From UBA1425 sp045537495 (GTDB lineage Bacteria; Bacillota; Clostridia; Oscillospirales; Acutalibacteraceae): a DNA stretch of 42,662 nt. Below, in pieces: positions 6,304 to 14,906 of the stretch. The notes below the pieces were generated by a model. The model was not told where the DNA came from. It ran no database searches and saw nothing but the letters and a program-made list of their open reading frames with translations. The stretch's first letter is position 1, and each line of letters opens with the position of its first letter. Where the stretch lies: contig JAZSPN010000013.1 in assembly GCA_045537495.1 (NCBI GenBank), positions 1 to 42,662 of the forward strand. Direction: 5' to 3'. The position numbers and the translations under genes are program-made.

Positions 6304-8214
6304 TTAAAAATCAGCACAAATCCTGTCGGAATTTATATCGGGTGATATTTTCAGAATCGGCTCGCCGTCGGTAAATTCAATTCTGACATCAACCCTTCCG
6401 TCGCTCAAAGGATATTTTCTGACTTCTACCACATTTCCTTTTCGCTTCCACCTTTCGGGAATTCCTCTGCCTATAATAACCGTTCCGTCGGATTTTTCAC
6501 ATATGAGCGAATCGAAGAGGACTTTCGTTGCAGTTGACTGTCCCCATATATGAGGGCATGAGCCTCCGCCTTTTGCCGCATGATTTCTGTCCCACGGTGA
6601 TTTTTCATCGGGATATCCTATTCCTTCCCACCAGGAGAAAGGTCCGCTTTGCGTATGGTTTATCATATAGTTGTATGCCTCGATACCGTATTCGCGGTGT
6701 TTCTTTCCCCGAAGTGCCGTGCTGCCGTAGCCCGCATTGTATGCACTCGAATAGTACCCGTGCGGATATCCTCCGAAATTCACATCCGAATCACTGATAT
6801 TCTTACGTTTTTCCGAGAAGGCTTCATAGGTTTCGTCGATGGCATCAATCATCACGCCCCGTTGCTTCGCACCGAAAAGATATCCGTCCCAGCCCCATCT
6901 GCCGAACGAAAACATTGACAGCGCATTAGCATCTCTCGGATCGCTTCTCGGTCCGTCTTCATTGCGGTGTGTCAGTGATATCGGTATATTCGAAGTACCG
7001 CTGCGACTCATAACATCACTTATATATTTCTCCGTCGCTTCAAACAGACTGTCGTATTCATTTTCTGCCCACTTTTTCTCTTCCTCTTCGCCCAGCTTTT
7101 CGCATATGTATCCGTATGCCGTAAGCCCCATAAGTGCCGACCAGTTGTCAACGGTCCAGTATCCCGGAGAGTCAATTGCCGAGGTCATTTTCATAATGCC
7201 GTCCGATGTTCTGTCACGTGAAATGGCATGAGTATTTCCCTTTATTTCGGAGAAACGCTCTTTTATAATATCCGTATCACCTGTTTTCATAAGCCATAAG
7301 GCATAGGGCCAGCTGTATTTCCAGCGTGCATCGGGATACTGCACATTGTCGAGAATGTGACTTGTATATTCTTTGAAATACTTAAAATCTCCGATCGTCA
7401 GAAGATATGCGCTGATTCCTATGATGTCGTGATCAAATACTCTGTCGTAGCCGTTTTCGCCGACGCACAGCTTATCGCCGTCTTTTACAATCATTGTGTA
7501 TACGTAACCTGCCTTATACGCATCGATAAGCTCTTTATCGGGAAGCACGGTTATTTCGGCAAGAGGCTTTATTCTTTCGTCCCAGTAATGCTTCATGGAC
7601 TCGTAATGCTGTGAAAACGTACCGAAGCTTCTTATTTCTTCATCTGACGGATAAGCATATTCTCCCGAAAATCTGTCCGCACCTGTTGCGTATTCGTGTA
7701 CGGCGGTTTCCCCCGCACCCAGAAATCTTCCTGTTTCGGTCAGCGGAATAAGCTTCTTTGACACCTTCGGGATTATTTTTCTTTTATCGGTGCGGTTAGT
7801 GTAAGTTACTCTCGAATATGCGATTTCAAAGTCCTTGCCGTCGTGCACGACCTTGTCGGCAAAGTTTTCGATTTTGACATCCGTTCCCTTGTATCTGAAC
7901 TCACTCACAAGGCACGGATACCAGCCTTCTGCATTATACCATTTTATTTTGCTTTCATACCCGTTTCTTGTAAAGCCGAAATGAATAAGCGTACCCGCTC
8001 TGCTTCTGTCGCGAAGCAGAAAGCTTCCGTCGATGAAAGCAATCGGTGCATGAAGATCTCCTTCACAGCCGAAAACACTCGTAAGACCGCTTTGCTTTTT
8101 GCAAAGAAGTCTTTTGAATACAGCTCCCGATTTCAATGTAACATGGTTTCTTGTCGAAAACTCAAAGAAACACTTTGATGCCACGGAAAATATCGAATGA
8201 AAAAGCTTTCGCAT
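6304..8214 (-). CDS. Six-hairpin glycosidase-like protein
   Basis: A 636-residue protein. The first third is beta-rich (FLLRDRSRAGTL, KIKWYNAEGWYP, VEIAYSRVTY-like strands), resembling the N-terminal beta-sandwich of many (alpha/alpha)6-barrel glycosidases. From about residue 210 helical repeats follow with aromatic/acidic clusters typical of substrate clefts: YDRVFDHDIIGIS, WKYSWPYALWLMKTGD, SPGYWTVDNWSALMG, FSFGRWGWDG, SGPFSWWEG and GGGSCPHIWGQS. No signal peptide is seen, so it is probably cytoplasmic. The substrate and GH family are not certain. The ATG at 8214 has AGGTGAT in front; a further-upstream TTG has none. It follows licD and ispD-like genes, suggesting a glycan role. Confidence 0.6.
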   Translation of the reverse strand: MRKLFHSIFSVASKCFFEFSTRNHVTLKSGAVFKRLLCKKQSGLTSVFGCEGDLHAPIAFIDGSFLLRDRSRAGTLIHFGFTRNGYESKIKWYNAEGWYPCLVSEFRYKGTDVKIENFADKVVHDGKDFEIAYSRVTYTNRTDKRKIIPKVSKKLIPLTETGRFLGAGETAVHEYATGADRFSGEYAYPSDEEIRSFGTFSQHYESMKHYWDERIKPLAEITVLPDKELIDAYKAGYVYTMIVKDGDKLCVGENGYDRVFDHDIIGISAYLLTIGDFKYFKEYTSHILDNVQYPDARWKYSWPYALWLMKTGDTDIIKERFSEIKGNTHAISRDRTSDGIMKMTSAIDSPGYWTVDNWSALMGLTAYGYICEKLGEEEEKKWAENEYDSLFEATEKYISDVMSRSGTSNIPISLTHRNEDGPRSDPRDANALSMFSFGRWGWDGYLFGAKQRGVMIDAIDETYEAFSEKRKNISDSDVNFGGYPHGYYSSAYNAGYGSTALRGKKHREYGIEAYNYMINHTQSGPFSWWEGIGYPDEKSPWDRNHAAKGGGSCPHIWGQSTATKVLFDSLICEKSDGTVIIGRGIPERWKRKGNVVEVRKYPLSDGRVDVRIEFTDGEPILKISPDINSDRICADF

Positions 8215-8234
8215 AAATATCACCTGAATCTGAA

Positions 8235-8259
8235 ACGGGCCGTCATCAGGACAGCCCGT
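8235..8259 (-). terminator. Possible weak terminator or intercistronic hairpin after the ispD-like gene
   Basis: On the minus strand ACGGGCTGTC pairs with GACGGCCCGT (one G-T pair) around a 5-base loop and is followed by only TTCAG. The hairpin is strong, but there is no proper T-run, so read-through into the glycosidase-like gene is likely. Confidence 0.4.
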
Positions 8260-8288
8260 CAACTTGCCTTATATCGGTCTGAATTATT

Positions 8289-8936
8289 TTATTTACGGGA
8301 CATGAGGAATTCCGCAAATTCGAGATCACCCGTATGAGTAAGCTTGATATTATTTTTGAAATCGGTATAGAAATAAATCTTCGGCTCATCGGGATAATGG
8401 TATATAAGCTCGGAATAATCGGAATTCACGTCCAGATAACGGTCGAGATCGTCGAAATGAAATGCCTCGGGTGACTGGCAAAAATAGAACTGTTCTCTGT
8501 CGAAGCGTTCAAATTTCTGCTTATTGAACAGCTCTCCCGGACATTTCTCGGCCGTCGTGACAACATCGTAATTGTCAAGCAAAGAAAAATATTCCTCGAC
8601 CATTTCCGATGTGAAGAAGGGATTGACTGCCTGCATTATCATAAGCTTGTCGCATTTTCCAAAAAGACCTTTTATACAGTCGAGTCCGTTTCTGACGGAA
8701 TCAAGACGTTCCTTTCCGCCCGTTGTAAAATGAAGTTTCTGACTGCTCGTATCTCCGAGATACTCCTTGTAGGAAGGATCCATTACAATTACCACCGCAT
8801 CAGCCGAAGGCGCCGTAAGTGCCGCATTTAACGCGTACTGCACAACGGGCTTTCCGCATAACGGCTGATACTGCTTAGGAAGCGGTGCACCGAAGCGTTT
8901 TCCGACTCCCGCGCTCAAAAGTAAAACAACATTCAT
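8289..8936 (-). CDS. ispD: IspD/TarI-like cytidylyltransferase
   Basis: A protein of 215-216 residues with the CTP-dependent nucleotidyltransferase fold: the N-terminal LLLSAGVGKRFG with PLPKQYQPLCGKP (nucleotide-binding loop and Lys), VVIVMDP, the GGKERLDSVRNGL helix, MIMQAVNPFF (where IspD usually has HDAARP), SPEAFHFDDL and NNIKLTHTGDLEFAE. The altered HDAARP motif argues for an IspD-like or TarI-like enzyme instead of classical isoprenoid IspD; the symbol is therefore only by family. The ATG at 8936 has GGAGGT six bases ahead. It lies 16 bases after licD, so making a CDP-alcohol (ribitol, glycerol or choline-like) for the LicD enzyme is plausible. Confidence 0.72.
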   Translation of the reverse strand: MNVVLLLSAGVGKRFGAPLPKQYQPLCGKPVVQYALNAALTAPSADAVVIVMDPSYKEYLGDTSSQKLHFTTGGKERLDSVRNGLDCIKGLFGKCDKLMIMQAVNPFFTSEMVEEYFSLLDNYDVVTTAEKCPGELFNKQKFERFDREQFYFCQSPEAFHFDDLDRYLDVNSDYSELIYHYPDEPKIYFYTDFKNNIKLTHTGDLEFAEFLMSRK

Positions 8937-8952
8937 TTTGTTACCTCCCGGA

Positions 8953-9756
8953 TTACAGCTGAACCTTCGTGAGATCGGTGTGAGTCGGATACTCAACCGG
9001 TGTCATGTAATCTCCGTACTGCTTCGTCAGCGCCTCGTCATACTTTTCGGGGACACTGAATTCTCTGTCGCGGAAAATGTGCTTCGTGACGGGAAGCTCC
9101 AAAGCGCGCGGAAGCTTCTCCTTCGGAGTCTGGGACCAGTCGTTGTACGTTACGTATTCCGATTTACGGCTTCCGATGCTTGAAAACAGCGCAAACAGAA
9201 GCTTGCGGAAACGGTGCATATTCTTTCGTGACATGCCTTTGAGAATTCTGTATTTCAGCCCGTATTCAGCCTGAGCATCGTTTTTTTCGTCAATCTTGTT
9301 GTAAATGTACATCTTTGCCGTTGTGGCAAAAATGAAGTAGAGCTTCTGCTGTATCTTTGCAAGAAGCTTACTTTTCGGCAATCCCATATACACAAAAATA
9401 TCTATCCAGACTCCGTTGTGCATATCGAGATCACTGCAAGCCTCTTCGGGCATATATGTACCGCATTTGCGGAGTTTTGCATAATAAAACGGATATTCCT
9501 GATCAGTATCTATCCAGCTGAGGTGCAGTCCCTTGATGGGATTCTTTCTGATAAGCTTCAGAAACTTTTTGAATTCGTGTATCTCCATGTGAACGTCGAT
9601 GTCGTCATCCCACGGTATGAAGCCGTTGTGTCTGACGGCTCCGAGGAGTGTACCGCCCGACAGACCGTATGTCAGTGAGTGCCTGTCACAGAAATCTGCA
9701 AAATCGCAAAGAATTTTATACTCGGCATCCTGAAGCTCTTTTAAAGTACTTGCCAT
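8953..9756 (-). CDS. LicD-family phosphotransferase
   Basis: A 267-residue protein with the hallmark LicD motif SGGTLLGAVRHNG-FIPWDDDIDV at residues 33-55, a nucleotidyltransferase-like active site with the metal-binding DDDID. Further conserved pieces are YYAKLRKCGT and DMHNGVWIDIFV. LicD proteins transfer phosphocholine or similar groups from CDP-activated donors onto cell-surface glycans such as teichoic acids. It has a good promoter (9788-9816) and is followed by the ispD-like and glycosidase-like genes, which fits glycan decoration. The acceptor and donor are not known. An initial helical stretch (LKELQDAEYKILCDF) precedes the motif as usual for the family. Confidence 0.85.
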   Translation of the reverse strand: MASTLKELQDAEYKILCDFADFCDRHSLTYGLSGGTLLGAVRHNGFIPWDDDIDVHMEIHEFKKFLKLIRKNPIKGLHLSWIDTDQEYPFYYAKLRKCGTYMPEEACSDLDMHNGVWIDIFVYMGLPKSKLLAKIQQKLYFIFATTAKMYIYNKIDEKNDAQAEYGLKYRILKGMSRKNMHRFRKLLFALFSSIGSRKSEYVTYNDWSQTPKEKLPRALELPVTKHIFRDREFSVPEKYDEALTKQYGDYMTPVEYPTHTDLTKVQL

Positions 9757-9787
9757 AAAAACACCTCCGAAATATTAGGTTAAAGTC

Positions 9788-9816
9788 AGTATATCACAGA
9801 GATTGCATCTTGTCTA
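9788..9816 (-). promoter_or_regulatory. Extended -10 promoter for the licD unit
   Basis: On the minus strand a -35 TAGACA (9816-9811), a 17-base spacer and TATACT (9793-9788) preceded by TGA, an extended -10 element. It lies 32 bases before the licD start codon and just after the tRNA terminator. Confidence 0.7.
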
Positions 9817-9835
9817 TAAAAAGGGTATAAAAACT

Positions 9836-9870
9836 GAAAACACCCTGTTCACGGAATGTGAACAAGGTGT
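9836..9870 (-). terminator. Terminator of the tRNA unit
   Basis: On the minus strand ACACCTTGTTCAC pairs with GTGAACAGGGTGT (13 positions, one G-T) around ATTCC, followed by TTTCAGTTTTT. It starts two bases after the tRNA-Arg CCA end. Confidence 0.85.
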
Positions 9871-9871
9871 G

Positions 9872-9948
<77 letters not shown>

Positions 9949-9955
9949 AAAAAAA

Positions 9956-10030
9956 TGGAGCGGGTGATGGGAATCGAACCCACACAACCAGCTTGGAAGG
10001 CTGGGATTCTAACCATTGAACTACACCCGC
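9956..10030 (-). tRNA. tRNA-Gly (anticodon TCC)
   Basis: A 75-base cloverleaf on the minus strand: acceptor GCGGGTG/CACCCGC, anticodon arm CCAGC-CTTCCAA-GCTGG, T arm with GGTTCGATTCC, and an encoded CCA. The anticodon TCC reads GGA/GGG glycine codons. It is transcribed first, seven bases before tRNA-Arg. Confidence 0.96.
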
Positions 10031-10048
10031 ATCTCAACGACGCTAATT

Positions 10049-10077
10049 ATTTTAGCAAATCAGCGCCGTTTTGTCAA
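10049..10077 (-). promoter_or_regulatory. Promoter of the tRNA-Gly/tRNA-Arg unit
   Basis: On the minus strand a consensus -35 TTGACA (10077-10072), a 17-base spacer and a -10 TAAAAT (10054-10049), 18 bases before the tRNA-Gly 5' end. Confidence 0.88.
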
Positions 10078-10111
10078 TAGATTTTATAATTTTTTTTGCA
10101 GATTTTTCAAG

Positions 10112-12397
10112 TTATTCCGCAATAACCGAAATCTCTCCGTCACGCGAGGTAAGATTTATCCTCGTAAACTGTGTATCGGGGTTATTGACAAGAGCTGTCG
10201 CTATCTTGTCCTCGACATTTCTTCTGATTGCATTGCGAAGATCTCTTGCTCCTCTTTCGCCGTCCTTCGACATTTCGGCAAGTGCCTTCGGAACATCCTC
10301 CGTCCACGAGAAAGCTATTCCCTTGTCGTGAAGCGGATCAATGAGCTCCTCGAGAAGAAGCACCGCTATTTTTTCAAGGCTGTCCTTCGAAAGCTCGGTG
10401 AATATAACGATTTCATCCACTCTGCCGATAAATTCGGGACGAAGGAATTCCTTGAGCGCTTTCATGATTCTGTCCTTCGTGGCATCCTGCTTGTCCTTGC
10501 CGAATCCGAGTGCACCCTCACGTCGGTTGCTTCCCGCATTCGACGTCATAACGATTATTGTATTTTCGAAGCTCACCGTTCTTCCCTGAGCATCGGTTAT
10601 TCTGCCCTCGTCAAGTATCTGAAGAAGGATGTTCATAACGTCGGGATGCGCCTTTTCGATTTCGTCAAACAGCAGCACGGAATACGGCTTTCTCCTTACC
10701 TTTTCGGTAAGCTGTCCCGCCTCGTCGTATCCCACATATCCGGGAGGTGATCCTATTATTCTCGACACGGAATGTTTTTCCATAAACTCCGACATGTCAA
10801 GACGTATGAGTGTTTCGGGAGTATCAAAAAGCTCCGCGGCAAGCTGTTTTACAAGCTCTGTTTTTCCGACTCCGGTAGGTCCTACGAATATGAACGATGA
10901 AGGTCTTCTTCTGGGGCTTATCTGAACTCTGCCTCTGCAAACCGCCGTTGCAACCGCTTCTACCGCTTCGTCCTGACCTATAACCTTACGTTTCAGTCTG
11001 TCGGAAAGTCCCGAAAGACGGCGCATATCGCTCTCTATCACCTTGCTGGCAGGAATTCCCGTCCACAGCTGGATCACCTTGGCAAGATCCTCCTCGGTAA
11101 CATAGCAATCCTTCGTCTTTTCGGAAAGCTCGTCACGCACCTTTTCCTGTGCAAGAATTTCCGTCTTCAGCGTTGCGATTTTCTCGTAATCGGTATTTTC
11201 GGTATCCTCGCTGAGCGTCTGAAGGTTTTCTCTGAGCTCACGAAGCTTCCTTTCGCAAAGCTGAAGCTCGCCTATCGCCTTGTTGCGAAGGTTGGAGCAC
11301 GTGCACGCTTCGTCGAGAAGGTCAATCGCCTTGTCGGGTAAAAATCTGTCATTGATATATCTTTCGGAAAGTATGACGGCTTTTCTTATAAGCGTATCGC
11401 TCACCTTTACCGAATGGTAGTTTTCGTAGTATTCCTTTACCCCTTCAAGCATCTGACAGGTATCGTCAATTGAAGGCTCTTCCACCTTGACGGGCTGTAA
11501 ACGCCTTTCAAGCGCCGCATCCTTTTCGATATATTTTCTGTATTCCGTAAATGTCGTGGCACCGATAATCTGTATTTCGCCTCTTGAAAGTGAGGGCTTG
11601 AGAATGTTGGCGGCATTCATCGATCCTTCGGCATCGCCCGTTCCGACAAGGCTGTGCACCTCGTCAATAAACAGAATGATGTTTCCCTCCGCCTTTACCT
11701 CTTCGACAAGCCCCTTTATCCTGCTTTCGAACTGTCCTCGAAACTGCGTTCCCGCCACAAGCGACGTGAGATCGAGAAGATGTATCTCCTTATCGAGAAG
11801 CTTCACGGGCACCTCACCCGATGCAATGCGAAGTGCCAGACCTTCCGCAATTGCGGTTTTTCCGACACCCGGCTCACCGATAAGGCAGGGATTATTCTTT
11901 GACCTTCTGCACAGAATCTGGACTGTACGGGATATCTCTTTTTCTCTGCCGATTATTCTGTCAAGCTTTCCTTCACGTGCCTTCGCGGTAAGATCCGTAC
12001 AGTACGTTCCGAGAAACTTGCGTTCTTTTTTATTCTCTTCATCACGTTTCTTCTTTCCGAAACGCTTCTTTCCGTTTTCTTCCTTTTCGGGTTCCGAAGG
12101 CTCCTGCTCTTCCCCCTTCTGAGTCATTCCGAAGTTCTGAAGGAAAGGCAGTGTTCCCGCTCCGCCAAGCTCAAATGCTCCGCCTTCGCCGAACATCTCG
12201 TCATACTGCTCGCTGATGCCGTCCACCTCGTCCTCCGATATACCCATGCTCTGCATCATCTGCTTGATGGGACCTATGTTCATCTCCATCGCGCACTTCA
12301 TGCAAAGACCTTCCTGGGTGCTTTTATCGCCCTCGACCTTCGTGATAAAAAACATGGCGGGACGCTGTTTGCACTTACTGCATAAAACCTGTTTCAT
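10112..12397 (-). CDS. clpE: ClpE-like AAA+ unfoldase (Clp ATPase)
   Basis: A 761-residue ATP-dependent unfoldase of the Clp/Hsp100 class. The N terminus carries a zinc finger (Cys6, Cys9, Cys32, Cys35) in place of the ClpC double-repeat N domain, then a charged linker (90-127). AAA module 1 has Walker A GEPGVGKT (174-181) and FIDE (243-246); a coiled UVR-like middle segment (372-426) follows; AAA module 2 has GPTGVGKT (506-513) and LFDE (576-579). An LGF tripeptide at 630-632 is in the place of the ClpP-binding loop, so it probably feeds ClpP. This is ClpE's architecture. It is the last gene of the long unit; the tRNA promoter follows, with no terminator seen. Confidence 0.88.
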   Translation of the reverse strand: MKQVLCSKCKQRPAMFFITKVEGDKSTQEGLCMKCAMEMNIGPIKQMMQSMGISEDEVDGISEQYDEMFGEGGAFELGGAGTLPFLQNFGMTQKGEEQEPSEPEKEENGKKRFGKKKRDEENKKERKFLGTYCTDLTAKAREGKLDRIIGREKEISRTVQILCRRSKNNPCLIGEPGVGKTAIAEGLALRIASGEVPVKLLDKEIHLLDLTSLVAGTQFRGQFESRIKGLVEEVKAEGNIILFIDEVHSLVGTGDAEGSMNAANILKPSLSRGEIQIIGATTFTEYRKYIEKDAALERRLQPVKVEEPSIDDTCQMLEGVKEYYENYHSVKVSDTLIRKAVILSERYINDRFLPDKAIDLLDEACTCSNLRNKAIGELQLCERKLRELRENLQTLSEDTENTDYEKIATLKTEILAQEKVRDELSEKTKDCYVTEEDLAKVIQLWTGIPASKVIESDMRRLSGLSDRLKRKVIGQDEAVEAVATAVCRGRVQISPRRRPSSFIFVGPTGVGKTELVKQLAAELFDTPETLIRLDMSEFMEKHSVSRIIGSPPGYVGYDEAGQLTEKVRRKPYSVLLFDEIEKAHPDVMNILLQILDEGRITDAQGRTVSFENTIIVMTSNAGSNRREGALGFGKDKQDATKDRIMKALKEFLRPEFIGRVDEIVIFTELSKDSLEKIAVLLLEELIDPLHDKGIAFSWTEDVPKALAEMSKDGERGARDLRNAIRRNVEDKIATALVNNPDTQFTRINLTSRDGEISVIAE

Positions 12398-12411
12398 CGT
12401 TTGCTCCTAAA

Positions 12412-13026
12412 TTATTTTTTTCTGTTCTTCAACTGCTTGTATGCTCCGGGAACATAGCTGAAAAGCGCCACGAAACACAATACCACGGATATGATAACGA
12501 TTATCCTGAGCATGAGTGCGGGCATCGTCCAAAGAGATGCAAACGCTCCGATCGACGGTCCGAACGCCACGATGAGAAGCATTACTCCGTAAAAAGCGAA
12601 TGTTGCAACTTTTCCGTAAATTTCGGCAGGAATCGGCTTGATTCCGATAAGAAGCATGATACCGCCGACAATTATCATCAGAAGCTCTTTTCCCACAAAC
12701 AGAAGGAATACCCAGCTGAATGCACGAAGCTCGGGAACATCCTCACCGTTTTTGAAGAAGAAGAAAAGTACAACGGCAATCATTATCTGAGTCAGCTTGT
12801 CCGCTATGGGATCAAGGACTTTGCCGAGTTCGCTTATCTGGTTGAAGCGTCGTGCAATCTTTCCGTCGAGGAAATCACTGAGTCCCGACAGGAAAAGCAC
12901 AAACACTGCCCATCCCGTTTCCCCTTTAAAAAACAGCACCGACATAACGGGCACCATTACGATTCTGAGAAAAGAGAGAAGATTAGGTATCGTTTTCCAG
13001 TTTTTGAATAATTCTTTTACAGCCAT
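12412..13026 (-). CDS. pgsA: CDP-diacylglycerol-glycerol-3-phosphate 3-phosphatidyltransferase
   Basis: About 204 residues and several membrane helices. It makes phosphatidylglycerol phosphate, the first step to phosphatidylglycerol and cardiolipin, at the inner face of the membrane. The CDP-alcohol phosphatidyltransferase signature is complete: D-G-x2-A-R-x8-G-x3-D-x3-D, seen as DGKIAR, then G and LDPIADK. I chose ATG 13026 because AAAGGA lies eight bases upstream; an in-frame ATG at 13035 is the alternative. It lies between cvpA and the ClpE-like gene with short gaps of 19 and 14 bases. Confidence 0.92.
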   Translation of the reverse strand: MAVKELFKNWKTIPNLLSFLRIVMVPVMSVLFFKGETGWAVFVLFLSGLSDFLDGKIARRFNQISELGKVLDPIADKLTQIMIAVVLFFFFKNGEDVPELRAFSWVFLLFVGKELLMIIVGGIMLLIGIKPIPAEIYGKVATFAFYGVMLLIVAFGPSIGAFASLWTMPALMLRIIVIISVVLCFVALFSYVPGAYKQLKNRKK

Positions 13027-13045
13027 TTGAAACATCCTTTCACGT

Positions 13046-13747
13046 TTATATAAAGAGCGTTCCTGCTATTTTGCTCTCTGTTACCGTATTTACTATCTGT
13101 GAGTGATTTATGATTTCGGAAAATTCGTTCTGTGCGAATCCCGAGAAAAGTGCCAGCACCATCGACAGAACAATCACGGTTACCGTCGCTCTGACAACTC
13201 CGAGGACTCCTCCGAGAATCTTGTTCGTCTGCTTTACGATGGGAAGCTTCTCAATGAGCTTCGTTATCGGGAGAAGCAATAATCTCAGCACTGCGGAAAG
13301 TACTATCAGCATGAGAATGAAGCATATCCCTTTGAGTGCCGCTCTGATTACAGGTCCTACGGTATTCTCTTCGAGAGATGCCGCTATTCCTTTTCCGTCA
13401 ACGGAATAGCCGGCCGTCTTTTCTTTGAGCGATTCGGTATCTATACCCACAGCCTCAGCCGCATTGATCAGAAATTCAGGCATTTCTTCAAGAAGCTGTG
13501 TCGTCGTAACCGCAATTTCCGTTGCCTCCTCCGACAGACCTATACGCTCTTCAATATTCGCAATGACCGCTTCTTTAAACAGCGTTTCGTAAACGAAGTC
13601 GGAAACCGAAGCACAAAAGCCGATTGAAAACACCCCTGCAAGAATCCATGCGATTATTCCCGATGCACTCTTTGCAAAACCGCGTATCGCCGAAGAAATA
13701 ACCGTCACCGTGAATATCAGAACAAGCACAATATCGACTATATTCAC
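13046..13747 (-). CDS. CvpA-family membrane protein
   Basis: A 233-residue integral membrane protein. The N terminus (MNIVDIVLVLIFTVTVISSAIRG) matches the start of CvpA proteins, where an inner-membrane helix is followed by a G-rich turn (RGFAKSASGIIAWILAG). After an extracytoplasmic stretch of about 70 residues, further membrane helices come at roughly 135-160 and 180-205, ending with the family's short tail. CvpA proteins are tied to colicin V production in Enterobacteria and are widely conserved in Firmicutes without a settled function. GGAGGTG precedes the ATG. It is 10 bases from DUF5711 and 19 bases from the pgsA start. Confidence 0.8.
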   Translation of the reverse strand: MNIVDIVLVLIFTVTVISSAIRGFAKSASGIIAWILAGVFSIGFCASVSDFVYETLFKEAVIANIEERIGLSEEATEIAVTTTQLLEEMPEFLINAAEAVGIDTESLKEKTAGYSVDGKGIAASLEENTVGPVIRAALKGICFILMLIVLSAVLRLLLLPITKLIEKLPIVKQTNKILGGVLGVVRATVTVIVLSMVLALFSGFAQNEFSEIINHSQIVNTVTESKIAGTLFI

Positions 13748-13757
13748 ATCGCACCTC

Positions 13758-14906
13758 CTATGAAGCAGAATACTTTTCTATTCTGTCCGAATAAAGCACA
13801 AACAGATTACGTCCCGATACACAGATATCGCGCACCGTTTCCGAAAGTGCAAGCTCTTTTATAAGTTTACCCGAATTATTGTACGTCAAAACTTTATCTT
13901 CTGTCAACACACAAGTGTAATATCTGCTTCGTGACATTCCGATCGTTTTTTCGGTGATGACGGCTTCGTAATCCTGCGATCCGTTTTTCTTTGTTGTATA
14001 AAGCTTTACGGCACGTTCATTTCCGTATGAAATAAGCAACACCGCACTTCTGCCGTTTTCTTCGAAGCAGAAATTTTTCATCGTGTCCCCGCCGAAAGTT
14101 TTTTCATTCAGCTTTTCGCCGTTCTTTTTGACGGTACCGATATAATCATCGCTCGCAACCACAACGGAGGACCGCCTCGCACTGACGGCAAACGCCATAA
14201 CACCGTCATAGTCCGCTTTCAGCACGGGCTCCTTTTCTTTGAAATCAAACAGCAGCACTTTCGAATACGGTGTTGCGTTTTTTACTCCGGTAAGACTTAC
14301 GGACACCCTGCTTCCGTTTCGCGTAAAATCTATATCGGTTATGTACTCCGACACGCACTTCCATTTGAAATACTCCTCAAACGATGTATCGTAAACGGAA
14401 AGTACGCTCTTTGCATTACCCGTTGTCACGGCAAGCGCGTGTTTTCCGTCGGGCGACATACCTGCATCGAGAATAACGCCGTCCGCCTGCTTTTCATCCG
14501 AAAGCATCTGCGTCTTGCTGAGCACCATGTATCTCGATCCGCCTCTGTCAAACAGAATCGCTCTGCCGTTTCTCACTTCCAGTGCGGCATTGACATATTT
14601 ATGCTTTACCGATTGGAGAAGCTTTCCCGATTTTGAAAGAATGTCAACCGAATCCTTTTTCAGCAGTGCCACTCCGCTTCCGAAAGGCACCACATCCTCA
14701 ACCGTGTCGGCATCGATCTCAAAGGGATATTCCCCCGCCTCGGTCCTCATCGCCGTAAAAGCATCGGTCGCCTTTGACAAGGGGACTTCGCCGAAAATCT
14801 TTGTTGCAAAAAACAGCATCACAAATACCGCCGTCACAAACAGTGCCGTAAATATGAATCTCGGCAGTAAAGATTTTCTTTTTTTAATTTTCTTTTTTTT
14901 CGGCAT
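13758..14906 (-). CDS. DUF5711-family membrane-anchored beta-propeller-like protein
   Basis: A 382-residue protein. It starts with a very basic stretch (KKKKIKKRKS), then one membrane helix (about 18-36), placing the rest outside. The exported part has repeated short beta units of propeller type: DVVPFGSGVALLKKDSVDIL, DAGMSPDGKHALAVTTG, DIDFTRNGSRVSVSLTG, MAFAVSARRSSVVVAS and RDICVSGRNLFVLYSD. I match it to DUF5711, a Clostridia family of unknown function. Its start codon overlaps the end of truA by 23 bases, indicating coupled translation. It lies between truA and cvpA. Confidence 0.7.
   Translation of the reverse strand: MPKKKKIKKRKSLLPRFIFTALFVTAVFVMLFFATKIFGEVPLSKATDAFTAMRTEAGEYPFEIDADTVEDVVPFGSGVALLKKDSVDILSKSGKLLQSVKHKYVNAALEVRNGRAILFDRGGSRYMVLSKTQMLSDEKQADGVILDAGMSPDGKHALAVTTGNAKSVLSVYDTSFEEYFKWKCVSEYITDIDFTRNGSRVSVSLTGVKNATPYSKVLLFDFKEKEPVLKADYDGVMAFAVSARRSSVVVASDDYIGTVKKNGEKLNEKTFGGDTMKNFCFEENGRSAVLLISYGNERAVKLYTTKKNGSQDYEAVITEKTIGMSRSRYYTCVLTEDKVLTYNNSGKLIKELALSETVRDICVSGRNLFVLYSDRIEKYSAS

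Noticed and set aside
10016..10750. 244-codon open frame on the plus strand opposite the ClpE-like gene and tRNA-Gly
   Set aside because: It covers the tRNA, has no ribosome binding site and no family features; it is antisense to a well-recognised gene.
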